Positions 25,800-33,684 of a stretch of DNA of 64,000 nucleotides are shown piece by piece. The stretch covers positions 372,001 to 436,000 of the forward strand of contig NZ_AUMC01000010.1 of the NCBI RefSeq assembly GCF_000443995.1, read 5' to 3'. Each line of letters begins with the position of its first letter. Within the stretch, counting starts at the first letter, position 1. This stretch comes from Bacteriovorax sp. BAL6_X. Its GTDB lineage: Bacteria; Bdellovibrionota; Bacteriovoracia; Bacteriovoracales; Bacteriovoracaceae. The notes beneath the pieces are model-generated. The model made no database searches and was not told where the DNA came from. It worked only from the letters and a program-made list of their open reading frames with translations. Position numbers and translations under genes: made by a program.

Positions 25800-25999
25800 G
25801 GTACGTCGATACTTTTGGCATTTTTAACGACTTATATTCTTTTGAGAGGTGATTTCTCTTTTCTTGCATCTTAAGACTGTATTCTTCACAAGATATTTTA
25901 CATCTTTCATCGATCTAGAGTGATAATTGCGAAAATATGGTCAATATTGGCGGAACTAGACTTGTAAGTTGTTATTTGTACCAAAAGTATCGACGTACC
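25800..25999. repeat. 200-bp segment bounded by 19-bp perfect inverted repeats
   Basis: GGTACGTCGATACTTTTGG (25800-25818) recurs as its exact complement at 25981-25999. Complementarity continues inward after a symmetric 6-nt mismatch: TAACGACTTA against TAAGTTGTTA (one G-U). A 19-bp match by chance is negligible, so the structure is real. It could be a short inverted-repeat transposable element (MITE), an invertible segment, or a rod-shaped noncoding RNA. I see no target-site duplication, no recombinase nearby and no clear promoter. Confidence 0.8.
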
Positions 26000-26144
26000 G
26001 AAGGTGCTGGCATTACCAATTTGAAATTTAGTGTTATCGAAAATGTTAGTGAGATTGCAGAGTTGGTTACCCGAAAGCTCCCATCGTGGTCGCTTCTGGG
26101 TTGTCTTGCGTAATCTGCTCCTACAGATGGCCGCAAGCAAAAAA
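26000..26144. other. Remainder of the intergenic region with nested hairpins
   Basis: CTTGCG (26105-26110) pairs with CGCAAG (26132-26137), with ATCTG (26113-26117)/CAGAT (26124-26128) inside. This lies directly before the A-tract of the bidirectional terminator. A 77-codon minus-strand frame across 25907-26140 looks spurious because it spans these palindromes and has low-complexity composition. If transcribed in the plus direction, the region plus the 200-bp segment would give a ~370-nt RNA ending at the terminator. Confidence 0.4.
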
Positions 26145-26170
26145 AAAGCCGAGTGGGTTAACTCGGCTTT
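26145..26170. terminator. Bidirectional intrinsic terminator below tRNA-Asp
   Basis: AAAGCCGAG and CTCGGCTTT pair across 8 nt. On the minus strand the stem runs into nine Ts, an excellent terminator for the tRNA-Asp transcript. On the plus strand it could stop read-through from the helicase gene. Confidence 0.85.
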
Positions 26171-26206
26171 AATATCTTAGTCTCCGAAGAGATTAAAACT
26201 TGAATG

Positions 26207-26311
26207 TTACGAAATGAAAAAAATGGCGGGAGCGAAGGGACTCGAACCCTCGGCCTTCTGCGTGACAGGCAGACGTTATAACCAACTTAACTACGCCCCC
26301 TCATTTCGTAA
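26207..26311 (-). repeat. 11-bp inverted repeat flanking tRNA-Asp (leader/trailer stem)
   Basis: TTACGAAATGA occurs at 26207-26217 and its exact complement at 26301-26311, immediately outside the two ends of the tRNA. In the precursor, the leader touching base 1 of the tRNA would pair with the trailer beginning 6 nt after CCA, prolonging the acceptor stem. Such a duplex would affect RNase P and 3' processing. Confidence 0.75.
26224..26300 (-). tRNA. tRNA-Asp (GTC)
   Basis: Reading the minus strand: acceptor arm GGGGGCG/CGCTCCC with one G-U pair, D-arm TAGTTAAGTTGGTTATAAC, anticodon loop CTGTCAC with anticodon GTC closed by TCTGC/GCAGA, T-loop GGTTCGAGTCC, discriminator G73 and encoded CCA at 26226-26224. 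G73 and GTC together identify aspartate. Length 77 nt including CCA. Confidence 0.96.
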
Positions 26312-26316
26312 GACTT

Positions 26317-26345
26317 AATATAGGGATTTCGGTTTCATTCGTCAA
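26317..26345 (-). promoter_or_regulatory. Sigma-70 promoter of tRNA-Asp
   Basis: On the minus strand TTGACG, a 17-nt spacer and TATATT; the -10 lies 16 bp before the first base of the tRNA. Hexamers and spacing are close to consensus, as expected for a tRNA gene. Confidence 0.8.
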
Positions 26346-26481
26346 TAGAAAAATTTAAAAAAAGTTCAATTTTTTTTTGCCCTTCTATAAAATTTGTCTA
26401 CTGAGTAGTAAAAATACCAGTAATAAAGGACGTCTTAGATTATTTCTGCTAAGATTAGCCAAGATAAAAAAGGTAAAATTT

Positions 26482-27567
26482 ATGAGTTTTTTAACGTCAC
26501 TTTGGAATTATATTTTAGTCTCTGCCCCATTTTTAATGTTCGGGCTTCTTGTTGCAGGTATTATTAAGGCATTTATCTCTGTTGAGAGAATTAAAAAGGC
26601 CATGGGTGGTAAGGGCCTGATGGGTGCTATAAAAGCATCACTCCTTGGAATCCCACTTCCTCTGTGTAGCTGTGCTGTTATTCCTACCGCTGCTACACTT
26701 AAGAAACAGGGAGCTTCAAACTCCGCCACCTCTGCATTTCTAATTGCAACCCCTGAGTCTGGGGTTGATTCAATTGCCATGACTTATGGAATGATGGATA
26801 TCCCAATGACAGTTATTCGTCCAGTTGCTGCTTTCGTTTCAGCATTTGTAGCAGGTGCGCTTCAGTTAGTTTTTAAAACGGATAGTGATGTAGTTCAGAT
26901 GGAAGCGGAAGTTAAAGCTAGCTGTTGTGGAAGCTCTAACAAGAAAGATGAAAGTGTTATAGTAAAGCAAAGCTTTGGAAAAAAGGCCAAGGCCTCATTT
27001 CATTTTGGGTTTATTGAACTTGTTGATGATATGGCAATTTGGTTGGCCTTTGGAATTGTGGCCGGTGCACTTATTGATTTTGCTCTTCCTGCAAATTTCT
27101 TTGATGGACTTTCTGGTTGGGCCGGAAGGGGAGCAATCCTTCTTGTTGGTATTCCTCTCTATATATGTGCATCTGCGACAACACCAATTGCTGCATCTCT
27201 TGTAATGAAAGGAATGAGCCCTGGTATGGCCTTATTATTTCTTCTAGTTGGTCCTGCTACAAATATATCAAATATTCTTGTTATCGGTCAGTATATAGGT
27301 AAGAGAGGAGTAGTGATTAACCTTCTTTCAATTGCACTTGTTGCTTTAGGTTTTTCATTTTTAACGGATTATCTATACAGCGCTTTTTCTTGGCCACTTA
27401 ATTTTAATATTTCTCATCATAATCATGACTCATCAAGTTGGTGGGAAATTTCACTAGCAGTTGCATTTACAATGCTACTTCTTCGCTCGCTTGTATTTGT
27501 TGAGCTTCCTAAAAGAATTAAAAAATATTTTGAAGATAAAGGAAATTCAGGTAGCTGTTGCGGATAA
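26482..27567 (+). CDS. UPF0718/ArsP-superfamily permease, SO_0444-type Cu/Zn efflux candidate
   Basis: 361 aa membrane protein. The first half has IPLPLCSCAVIPTAATLKKQGASNSATSAFLIATPESGVDS. The second has GIPLYICASATTPIAASLVMKGMSPGMALLFLLVGPATN. These duplicated motifs are the signature of the DUF318/ArsP permease superfamily. A central cytoplasmic loop has CCGSSNKKDE and the protein ends SGSCCG, a Cys-rich pattern associated with SO_0444-type Cu/Zn efflux members; the substrate is inferred. Also HHNHDSSSWW before the last helix. ATG 26482 is preferred over an upstream ATG at 26377, as AGGTAAAATTT precedes the conserved start. The terminator overlaps the end of the gene. Confidence 0.85.
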   Translation: MSFLTSLWNYILVSAPFLMFGLLVAGIIKAFISVERIKKAMGGKGLMGAIKASLLGIPLPLCSCAVIPTAATLKKQGASNSATSAFLIATPESGVDSIAMTYGMMDIPMTVIRPVAAFVSAFVAGALQLVFKTDSDVVQMEAEVKASCCGSSNKKDESVIVKQSFGKKAKASFHFGFIELVDDMAIWLAFGIVAGALIDFALPANFFDGLSGWAGRGAILLVGIPLYICASATTPIAASLVMKGMSPGMALLFLLVGPATNISNILVIGQYIGKRGVVINLLSIALVALGFSFLTDYLYSAFSWPLNFNISHHNHDSSSWWEISLAVAFTMLLLRSLVFVELPKRIKKYFEDKGNSGSCCG

Positions 27568-27580
27568 CAGCTACCTTTTT
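27549..27580 (+). terminator. Strong terminator overlapping the permease stop codon
   Basis: AGGTAGCTGTT and AACAGCTACCT form an 11-bp stem with a 6-nt loop, followed by TTTT. The left arm encodes the final Gly-Ser-Cys-Cys, so coding and termination signals coincide. Confidence 0.85.
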
Positions 27581-27594
27581 AAATATAGAAGTCT

Positions 27595-29736
27595 TTATTT
27601 GTGGCGTTTTTCGATATCGTCTTTTGATTTATAGATCATGCTTCCAAGGCCGTTGATAATGGCCGAGGAACGTTTCCCTAAGGCCACTCCCTGCACATTG
27701 GCTTCAAAATTTTCAATATCAAAAATTTCCATCTTGTCTGAATCATGCCAGTCACGACTAAATCGTCTTTCAAAACTCGCAACTTCTTTCTTATCAAAGA
27801 TCTGGGCACCAAACTCTCTAAATGAGCCCTGGAGAGTATCTGGGTTAATATTGGAAGAGCCACCTAAAACAGTGATTCCATCAATTGATGTGATCTTTCT
27901 ATGGTTTTCTTGGTGATATTCTTTCGTCGATCCGTCTGGAAAGTTTGCTGTGATACCGTAAGTCTTACGAGCACGTACTTGAATTCCTGCATCAACTAGC
28001 TTTTTTACGAATAGGGTATTTGGTAGTCCATTCATTCCAAAGTTTCCGTTATGGTCGATAACAAGCTTGATATCAAGTAGAGGATTTTGTCTCTTTGCTT
28101 TTACAAGAGCATCTATTACATACGAATCATACAAGAATAGCTGTTCCATAAAGATATTCTTTTCGGCCTTTGAGATCATATCAACTAAGATATTTCGAAC
28201 ATTCTTAATTGTTCCATCAACATCAGCTTCAGCAAGGCGAATGACAGAATCACCCTTAACCTCATACTTCTCTTTTTTTACTCTCATATCTTCTAGAATT
28301 TGATCTTTTTTAGCGAGATAAGCGCGGTTATCAAAGCCTTGCTCTTTATAATAGAACCCAATGAGCTCTTTTGGATCTTCTGTAAGTGCTGCTTCTAGAT
28401 CTCGGTAGTATGAAGCCTGAACAAGTCCGGCAGCTGCTCCCGTCACGTAGATTGCATCATCGTAGTAATAACCACCACTGTGATCAGTCCAGTTCTTTGA
28501 ACCAAAATATGCCTGTGCATTTTCAGTATTTCCATCAACGACAATTACTTTAGAGTGGTCGATTTTTGACTCAAAATAAGTACTACCTGACTCAAAATAT
28601 TTAATAGCTTCAGCTGTTTTTGGAATTAGCTTTGTAATACCAAAAGGAATTCCTGGAGGGTGGCGCTGAATATTTGCTTGTAGGAGAGATACGCTCTTCT
28701 TTAATACAGGATCCTTTTCACGGCGCTCTTTGATATATTCAAAAATTGGCATCATTTCATCTAGCATATTGTAGTTAGTTGCGTAGTCGTGGAGTAGGAC
28801 AACTTTAAAATTTGGGTTTGCCTTAAGCTTCTCTTTAGTTTGATCTAAAAGGTACTCCGAAAGAGTTGCACCTAGTGTTCCCCCAAATAGGAAAATATCG
28901 ATAAAGATTGAATCCTTAGAGCTTGCAATCATATCACGAATTTTGATGTAGATTGGATCCTGTTGAAAAATGATATTTCCTGTTGGGTCGTCAGCTGTTG
29001 GCATTTTTATATAGTCTGAGTCAAAGTCTAGCGTCCCGCCAGCAAAGATAACCCTTTGATTAAGCCAATCGATACGATCAAGGGATCTTTCATTTTCTGA
29101 TACAATCTCTGTTTTATTTGAAGGGACAAAGCCAAGTGCAGAGAGTGAGTAGTTATTAATATCACTAAATGTCTCTGTGAAGTCGATCGTTGCAATTTCA
29201 TTTTCTTTAATGCTTTCAACTACATTTTTACTACTGGCGATCTTCATTGCTTGAAGTTTTAAAGTAGGAAAGTATGTTGAAATAGAATTTGAATTGATTC
29301 CCTTTCTCGTAATTTTAGACAGAAGCTTTTGGGCCGCTTTCTTATCCTTATCTTTCGTGAGTGGATTATCAATAAAGTCTCTAAGGATAAAGAGTTTGTA
29401 GGCCAAGAAGTAGTAGATAACTTTTCCAAGCTCTTTTTCATTTGGCGAGACCTTTGTCCAGTAAGTAACCGGCATGGCAATTTTACTTGGAAGCACACTG
29501 TCGACTTCTTTAAGAAATTTAACAGCAGCTTTCTCTTTTGATTTGTCTAGCTCTTTGATCGTATCAAAGAAAGATGGTGCATGAGCATAGTCACGCTGGC
29601 CATAGACTGACTGATAAGACTCTAGAAATAACTTTTGAGAGTCAAGTCGATCTTTAATGTTGAAACTTGTAGCAAATGATTGGACTGCAAGTGTCGAAAG
29701 TAGAGCTGTTGTTAATAATTTCTTTGTCGATTTCAT
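27595..29736 (-). CDS. Secreted phospholipase D-like protein with two HKD motifs
   Basis: 713 aa with signal peptide (KKLLTTALLSTLAVQSFATS). Two complete PLD active-site motifs are visible: HSKVIVVDGN (His394, Lys396, Asp401) and HRKITSIDG (His612, Lys614, Asp619), each followed by GS.N (YFGSKNWTD, LGGSSNINPD). The C-terminal half resembles cardiolipin synthase/PLD enzymes; the first ~220 residues are unrecognised. Because it is exported, host or prey phospholipid hydrolysis or transphosphatidylation is more likely than cardiolipin synthesis. It follows the gene at 29748 by 11 nt, forming a two-gene unit. Confidence 0.86.
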   Translation of the reverse strand: MKSTKKLLTTALLSTLAVQSFATSFNIKDRLDSQKLFLESYQSVYGQRDYAHAPSFFDTIKELDKSKEKAAVKFLKEVDSVLPSKIAMPVTYWTKVSPNEKELGKVIYYFLAYKLFILRDFIDNPLTKDKDKKAAQKLLSKITRKGINSNSISTYFPTLKLQAMKIASSKNVVESIKENEIATIDFTETFSDINNYSLSALGFVPSNKTEIVSENERSLDRIDWLNQRVIFAGGTLDFDSDYIKMPTADDPTGNIIFQQDPIYIKIRDMIASSKDSIFIDIFLFGGTLGATLSEYLLDQTKEKLKANPNFKVVLLHDYATNYNMLDEMMPIFEYIKERREKDPVLKKSVSLLQANIQRHPPGIPFGITKLIPKTAEAIKYFESGSTYFESKIDHSKVIVVDGNTENAQAYFGSKNWTDHSGGYYYDDAIYVTGAAAGLVQASYYRDLEAALTEDPKELIGFYYKEQGFDNRAYLAKKDQILEDMRVKKEKYEVKGDSVIRLAEADVDGTIKNVRNILVDMISKAEKNIFMEQLFLYDSYVIDALVKAKRQNPLLDIKLVIDHNGNFGMNGLPNTLFVKKLVDAGIQVRARKTYGITANFPDGSTKEYHQENHRKITSIDGITVLGGSSNINPDTLQGSFREFGAQIFDKKEVASFERRFSRDWHDSDKMEIFDIENFEANVQGVALGKRSSAIINGLGSMIYKSKDDIEKRHK

Positions 29737-29747
29737 AGTCGATCCTA

Positions 29748-31028
29748 TTATTTAATAAATTTTTCTAAGTTAAGTTTTTCTACTAGGTACCCTGTATTCT
29801 CTTGTAGAAGAGTTTTCTTAATTGCATCTTTAACATGCATTCTTAAGTCATAATCTCTAGGATTAGTTGTTACACGACTTTTCTTGGTGAACTTCTTATC
29901 TTTGTGACTGTAGACAAGCGTTTTAATTTCACCAGTAAAATTTGTACGAATAGTACCGTTCGAGTAGTCGCCTTTGATTTTAAATTTTGAAGTCTGAATA
30001 TCATTCTTCTTGCTAAAGAAGCTGAAGATTCTCTTGAAAAAGCTATCATGCTTCTTGTCTAAAGATACGATTTCACCAAAGTGAAAGATGGTTTTTGTCT
30101 TCTTTGGAATTAGACTGGAAAGATTGTACTCATAAATGGTATCAACAGTCAGAACATGGGGCATTTCTTTCTTCGCTTCAAATTCCTGCTCTGTAATATT
30201 TAAGTACTTCGATTTGAAAGATTCAATCTTTAAGTCTGTAGGGTAGTTAACTCGGTAGTACTTACGAAGTCGAACATATCCTTTAATACCGTTTTTCCTA
30301 GGCTTTGGAATCGGTTGAGAAATTTTCCAGTCTGTATCAATCAGTTCTGATGTCAGTGTGATTGCCCCACCAAGGTATTGGTAGATATCATTGGAAACAG
30401 GAATCTGTGTGTCGAGTACACGGTGAGAAAAATTCTTATTATATGTTTGGTAAGCTTCATAAAGTGTTCCTTGAGACTCAAGGTTTATAAGCTGGTTTGT
30501 TTTTAATTCATCTTTGTAAGAAACAGTATCTTTGTTATAAGGCGTAAACATAATATCGAATTCAAAATTTGAATCGATAAGCTTGTGTACTTTTATTGTA
30601 TAGACAAAGGTATTAAGGAATTCCTTTGTTAACTCAGGAAGAACTTCTGACTTAAGAGTTGTTCCATCTTGATTACCTTTTTCAATAAGTCTTTTGAAAC
30701 CGGCCGTAAGACCCTTTTCAATTGCTTCTTTTCCATTTTTTGTGAAATACTTTGCACCTTTGTCTGACCAGAAATCGACTGACATCTTGTAGTCAACGTT
30801 ACCGTTGAAGTCCTCGTAGATGAGAAAGTCTTCAAAAGGAAAAAGCTGTTGGTATTCTTTGTATTCGCCCGGAACCTTTTGTGAGGCTGGGGCCCTTCGT
30901 TCTTGAATCTTTTCTTTTGAATAGACGTTATCAAATTTTGATGTAGAAAAGAATTGATACGCGACAAATGTATTAACACTAAGTATGCACGCTAAAGCGA
31001 AAAAACTTTGTTTCTTACCTTCTTTCAT
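29748..31028 (-). CDS. Exported or membrane-anchored protein of unknown function, partner of the PLD-like gene
   Basis: 426 aa. N-terminal hydrophobic helix (SFFALACILSVNTFVAYQFF) without a clear cleavage site, then a large soluble domain rich in Lys, Tyr and beta-strands (FEFDIMFTPYNKDTVSYKDEL, DYSNGTIRTNFTGEIKTLVY). It contains almost no cysteine outside the anchor. No family recognised. It is the first gene of the operon with the PLD-like protein; the 11-nt gap suggests the products work together, perhaps as chaperone or regulator of the lipase-like enzyme. This is inference. Confidence 0.72.
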   Translation of the reverse strand: MKEGKKQSFFALACILSVNTFVAYQFFSTSKFDNVYSKEKIQERRAPASQKVPGEYKEYQQLFPFEDFLIYEDFNGNVDYKMSVDFWSDKGAKYFTKNGKEAIEKGLTAGFKRLIEKGNQDGTTLKSEVLPELTKEFLNTFVYTIKVHKLIDSNFEFDIMFTPYNKDTVSYKDELKTNQLINLESQGTLYEAYQTYNKNFSHRVLDTQIPVSNDIYQYLGGAITLTSELIDTDWKISQPIPKPRKNGIKGYVRLRKYYRVNYPTDLKIESFKSKYLNITEQEFEAKKEMPHVLTVDTIYEYNLSSLIPKKTKTIFHFGEIVSLDKKHDSFFKRIFSFFSKKNDIQTSKFKIKGDYSNGTIRTNFTGEIKTLVYSHKDKKFTKKSRVTTNPRDYDLRMHVKDAIKKTLLQENTGYLVEKLNLEKFIK

Positions 31029-31270
31029 AATATGTCTCTCTAATTTGTAAATATCCTTCTTCTCTTGTCGGCTTTTAAATGCAAAAACTTTACTTCTTAT
31101 TCGTAATACCTTGAAAGTACGTGATAGAAGTAAAGTCAGACTCTTTTGCTTGTAAAAAAGTCTAATTGTTTTTTATATATTACCTCCCTACATATTACCT
31201 TTATTTAAGTTTAGAAAAATTCGGATGGAAGTTATCGTTATTTACAACCAAAAAAACATGGAGGAAAAAA

Positions 31271-31723
31271 ATGAAAAAGGTAATTCTAAGTCTAATTCTT
31301 GCAACAGGTCTTTCGTTTAATGCATCTGCAGCAGTTGGTATGTTAACAGGTAATTGCTACATCGCTTACACAGGACTTCTTGCAATGAAAGTAGGTGTAG
31401 GTTATTCAGTTAAAGCGATCTTTACTGGTGAACAAAAAGACTGGGCGAAGGCCGCAAAGATTGGACTAGCTGGTTTAATCGTTTTAGATAATGAGGGACT
31501 GGCCGAGTTTGGTCCTGTTTATGGAACTATGAAAGGTGTAAATGCTGATCAAATTGCTATTTATAACTCTGAAGTTGAAGAAGCGAATTTAATTTTAGAA
31601 GAAGTTATTTCGCAAATGGATCGCGATACATCGGTAGCAGAAACTAAAGAAATTTGGGCACGCTACGAATCTTCTCTTTCTCCTGAAACACTAGATGTAA
31701 TGCGTGCGATTGTTTCAGAATAA
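31271..31723 (+). CDS. Small secreted protein, 150 aa
   Basis: Signal peptide MKKVILSLILATGLSFNASA, then AVGMLTGNCYIAYTGLLAMKVGVGYSV, a Gly-rich hydrophobic stretch that could be an amphipathic or membrane-associated helix, and a helical acidic tail (EVEEANLILEEVISQMDRD). GGAGG lies 7 nt before ATG 31271; the in-frame ATG at 31166 is rejected as it precedes that motif and adds an uncharacteristic Tyr-rich stretch. Followed by a bidirectional terminator. Unknown function. Confidence 0.75.
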   Translation: MKKVILSLILATGLSFNASAAVGMLTGNCYIAYTGLLAMKVGVGYSVKAIFTGEQKDWAKAAKIGLAGLIVLDNEGLAEFGPVYGTMKGVNADQIAIYNSEVEEANLILEEVISQMDRDTSVAETKEIWARYESSLSPETLDVMRAIVSE

Positions 31724-31744
31724 ATAATACCTTCTACAAAAAAT

Positions 31745-31768
31745 AAAGGCCCTCTATGGAGGGCCTTT
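31745..31768. terminator. Bidirectional terminator between the 150-aa gene and def
   Basis: AAAGGCCCTC and GAGGGCCTTT form a perfect 10-bp stem with loop TATG; T-rich stretches lie on both sides, so it serves the plus-strand gene and the convergent def. Confidence 0.88.
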
Positions 31769-31776
31769 TATTATTT

Positions 31777-32289
31777 TTATAAATTTTCTTCGTAAACGAG
31801 TTGTTTAATATCTTTGACATTATCGACGTAAAGCTTTCCATAAAGGTGATCAATCTCGTGTTGAAACACTGTTGCTAAAAAGTCCTTCGCTTCAAAAGTA
31901 ACTTCTTCTGCTTTCTCATTTAGATAGGTTACACGAATATGATTTGGTCTTTCCACATATCCTCTAAGGCCTGGGACAGAAAGACATCCTTCCCAGTAAC
32001 CATCTTCTTTATCCGTTAAAAATTCAATTTTAGGGTTAAAGATAATCATTTTACCACTAGGGTTAGCGTCTTCGTAGCGAGAGTCTTCTGGTACGTCAAT
32101 AATTGTAACTTTCTTAGATACTCCTATTTGAGGAGCTGCGATTCCGATACCACCAGCTGCTATCATTGAATCATTCATATTTTCTAGAAGCTGCTTTGTT
32201 TCTTCACTTAGTATCTCTTCTTTTGTAAAGTCTTGCGCTATTTCTCTTAATACGGGATCGCCCATTGTTCTGATTCTTTGAACTGTCAT
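31777..32289 (-). CDS. def: Peptide deformylase
   Basis: 170 aa. The three PDF motifs are intact: GGIGIAAPQIG (motif 1), EGCLSVPG (motif 2, metal Cys) and QHEIDHLYG (motif 3, HExxH). Removes the N-formyl group from nascent proteins. It starts MTVQRIRTMGDPVLRE, typical for the family. Not linked here to fmt. Confidence 0.96.
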   Translation of the reverse strand: MTVQRIRTMGDPVLREIAQDFTKEEILSEETKQLLENMNDSMIAAGGIGIAAPQIGVSKKVTIIDVPEDSRYEDANPSGKMIIFNPKIEFLTDKEDGYWEGCLSVPGLRGYVERPNHIRVTYLNEKAEEVTFEAKDFLATVFQHEIDHLYGKLYVDNVKDIKQLVYEENL

Positions 32290-32341
32290 AATTTTATTCC
32301 TTTAAATTTACTTTCACCCTCGATTCTATCATAATTTTAAT

Positions 32342-32818
32342 ATGAAAATCTTATTTGTTTGTCTTGGTAATATATGTCGTTCACCTGCCGCTGATGGAGT
32401 TCTTCTTCATCGAATAAAAGAGCTCGACTTAGCTGAACAAATTCAGGTGGACTCTGCTGGTACGAGTGCATATCATGAAGGAGAAGGAGCGGATCGACGT
32501 ATGCAAGAGCATGCTAATAAAAGAGGGTATACACTCCCTAGTATATCAAGAGGTTTTACCAAACGGGATCTCGAAGAGTTTGATCTTATTATTGCAATGG
32601 ATAAGTCAAATTATCGAAATATTCTTAAGCTAGACATTGAGGGGAAGTATAAGAATAAGGTGAAATTATTTTGTAGCTTTTGTAGTGGCCCTTATACTTC
32701 TTATGAAGAAGTTCCTGACCCGTACTTTGGAGGGGCAAGGGGTTTTGAAGAAGTAATGGACCTCGTTGAAAATGGAGTAGAAGGAATTCTAAATCAATAT
32801 GGCAATAAAGAAAGATAA
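32342..32818 (+). CDS. Low-molecular-weight protein tyrosine phosphatase
   Basis: 158 aa. The P-loop is at the very N-terminus, FVCLGNICRSPAA (Cys7, Arg13), and the general-acid DP loop is VPDPYFGGARGFEEV near residue 122. These are the defining LMW-PTP features; the protein could act on phosphotyrosine or arginine phosphate. No strong ribosome-binding site is visible before ATG 32342. Its last 20 nt overlap the start of the GreB-like gene, so translation of the two is probably coupled. Confidence 0.93.
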   Translation: MKILFVCLGNICRSPAADGVLLHRIKELDLAEQIQVDSAGTSAYHEGEGADRRMQEHANKRGYTLPSISRGFTKRDLEEFDLIIAMDKSNYRNILKLDIEGKYKNKVKLFCSFCSGPYTSYEEVPDPYFGGARGFEEVMDLVENGVEGILNQYGNKER

Positions 32819-33290
32819 TTATATTACTCCTCGTGGGTACACTAAGCTTGAAGAAGAATTGACTTTTTTAATGAAGACGGAAAGACCTGAGGTGACGGCC
32901 ACAGTTAAGTGGGCAGCTTCTTTAGGTGATCGTTCAGAAAATGCTGACTATCAATATGGAAAGAAGAGACTTCGTGAAATTGATCGACGAATTCGCTTTT
33001 TAAATACTCGAATTAACGCGGCCTTAATTGTGGACCCACTTTCTGTCTCATCTGAAAAAATTCAATTTGGCGCAACGGTTATCTTGGAAGATGAGGAAGG
33101 TAATGAAAAGAAATACTCAATTGTTGGAGTTGATGAAGTTGACACGACAAAGGGACTTGTTAGTTGGAAGTCTCCGATTGCAAGGGCCATGATTGGTAAG
33201 GAAGAAGGGGATGAGGTTATTGTTCAGGCCCCAGGTGATGATTTTGAATACACAATTATAGAAATTAATTATATTGATATAGAGGTATAA
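32799..33290 (+). CDS. greB: Transcription elongation factor GreB
   Basis: 163 aa. The N-terminal coiled coil NYITPRGYTKLEEELTFLMKTERP... and GDRSENADYQYGKKRLREIDRRIRFL are diagnostic of GreB; the Asp/Glu tip (GDRSENAD) activates RNA-polymerase-mediated cleavage in backtracked complexes. The C-terminal FKBP-like domain is complete. Coding begins 20 nt inside the phosphatase gene in another frame, and DUF6165 follows at once, so four genes from 32342 to 34476 probably form one operon. Confidence 0.93.
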   Translation: MAIKKDNYITPRGYTKLEEELTFLMKTERPEVTATVKWAASLGDRSENADYQYGKKRLREIDRRIRFLNTRINAALIVDPLSVSSEKIQFGATVILEDEEGNEKKYSIVGVDEVDTTKGLVSWKSPIARAMIGKEEGDEVIVQAPGDDFEYTIIEINYIDIEV

Positions 33291-33291
33291 G

Positions 33292-33666
33292 ATGATAATT
33301 GAATGTCCAGTTTCCCTCGGTGAATTAGTTGATAAAATGACAATTTTAAAAATTAAGACAGAAAGAATTGAAGATGCTGAGCGTGTCCGTCTTGCTCAAG
33401 CAGAATATGATGAGCTTGAAAAAATTTTGACCAAGCTAAACCTAGAAGATATGGATAAGTTTATCAGTGAGCTAAAAGTAATTAATGAGAAGCTTTGGGT
33501 AATTGAAGATGATATTCGTTTGAAAGAGAAGGCCTGCGACTTTGGTGATGAATTTATCTCTCTGGCACGTAGTGTCTATAAAACAAATGATTTGAGATTT
33601 AAGGTTAAAAATTCAATCAATATGAGTTACAATTCTGGCATAAAAGAAGTCAAATCATATAAATAA
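33292..33666 (+). CDS. DUF6165 family protein
   Basis: 124 aa. The pattern CPVSLGELVDKMTILKIKTERI, EDIR-type helix LWVIEDDIRLKEKACDFGDEF, and LARSVYKTNDLRFKVKNSIN matches the DUF6165 family. All-helical, soluble, no known activity. GAGG before ATG 33292, which lies 1 nt after the greB stop. Cotranscription with greB and a methyltransferase is clear, function is not. Confidence 0.8.
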   Translation: MIIECPVSLGELVDKMTILKIKTERIEDAERVRLAQAEYDELEKILTKLNLEDMDKFISELKVINEKLWVIEDDIRLKEKACDFGDEFISLARSVYKTNDLRFKVKNSINMSYNSGIKEVKSYK

Positions 33667-33684
33667 ATAACAAAAGAGTATTTA

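Noticed and set aside
25907-26140. 77-codon minus-strand frame in the region before tRNA-Asp
   Set aside because: It crosses one arm of the 19-bp inverted repeat and the nested hairpins, has no ribosome-binding site I would trust, and shows no family-like motif. The region is better explained as structured noncoding DNA.
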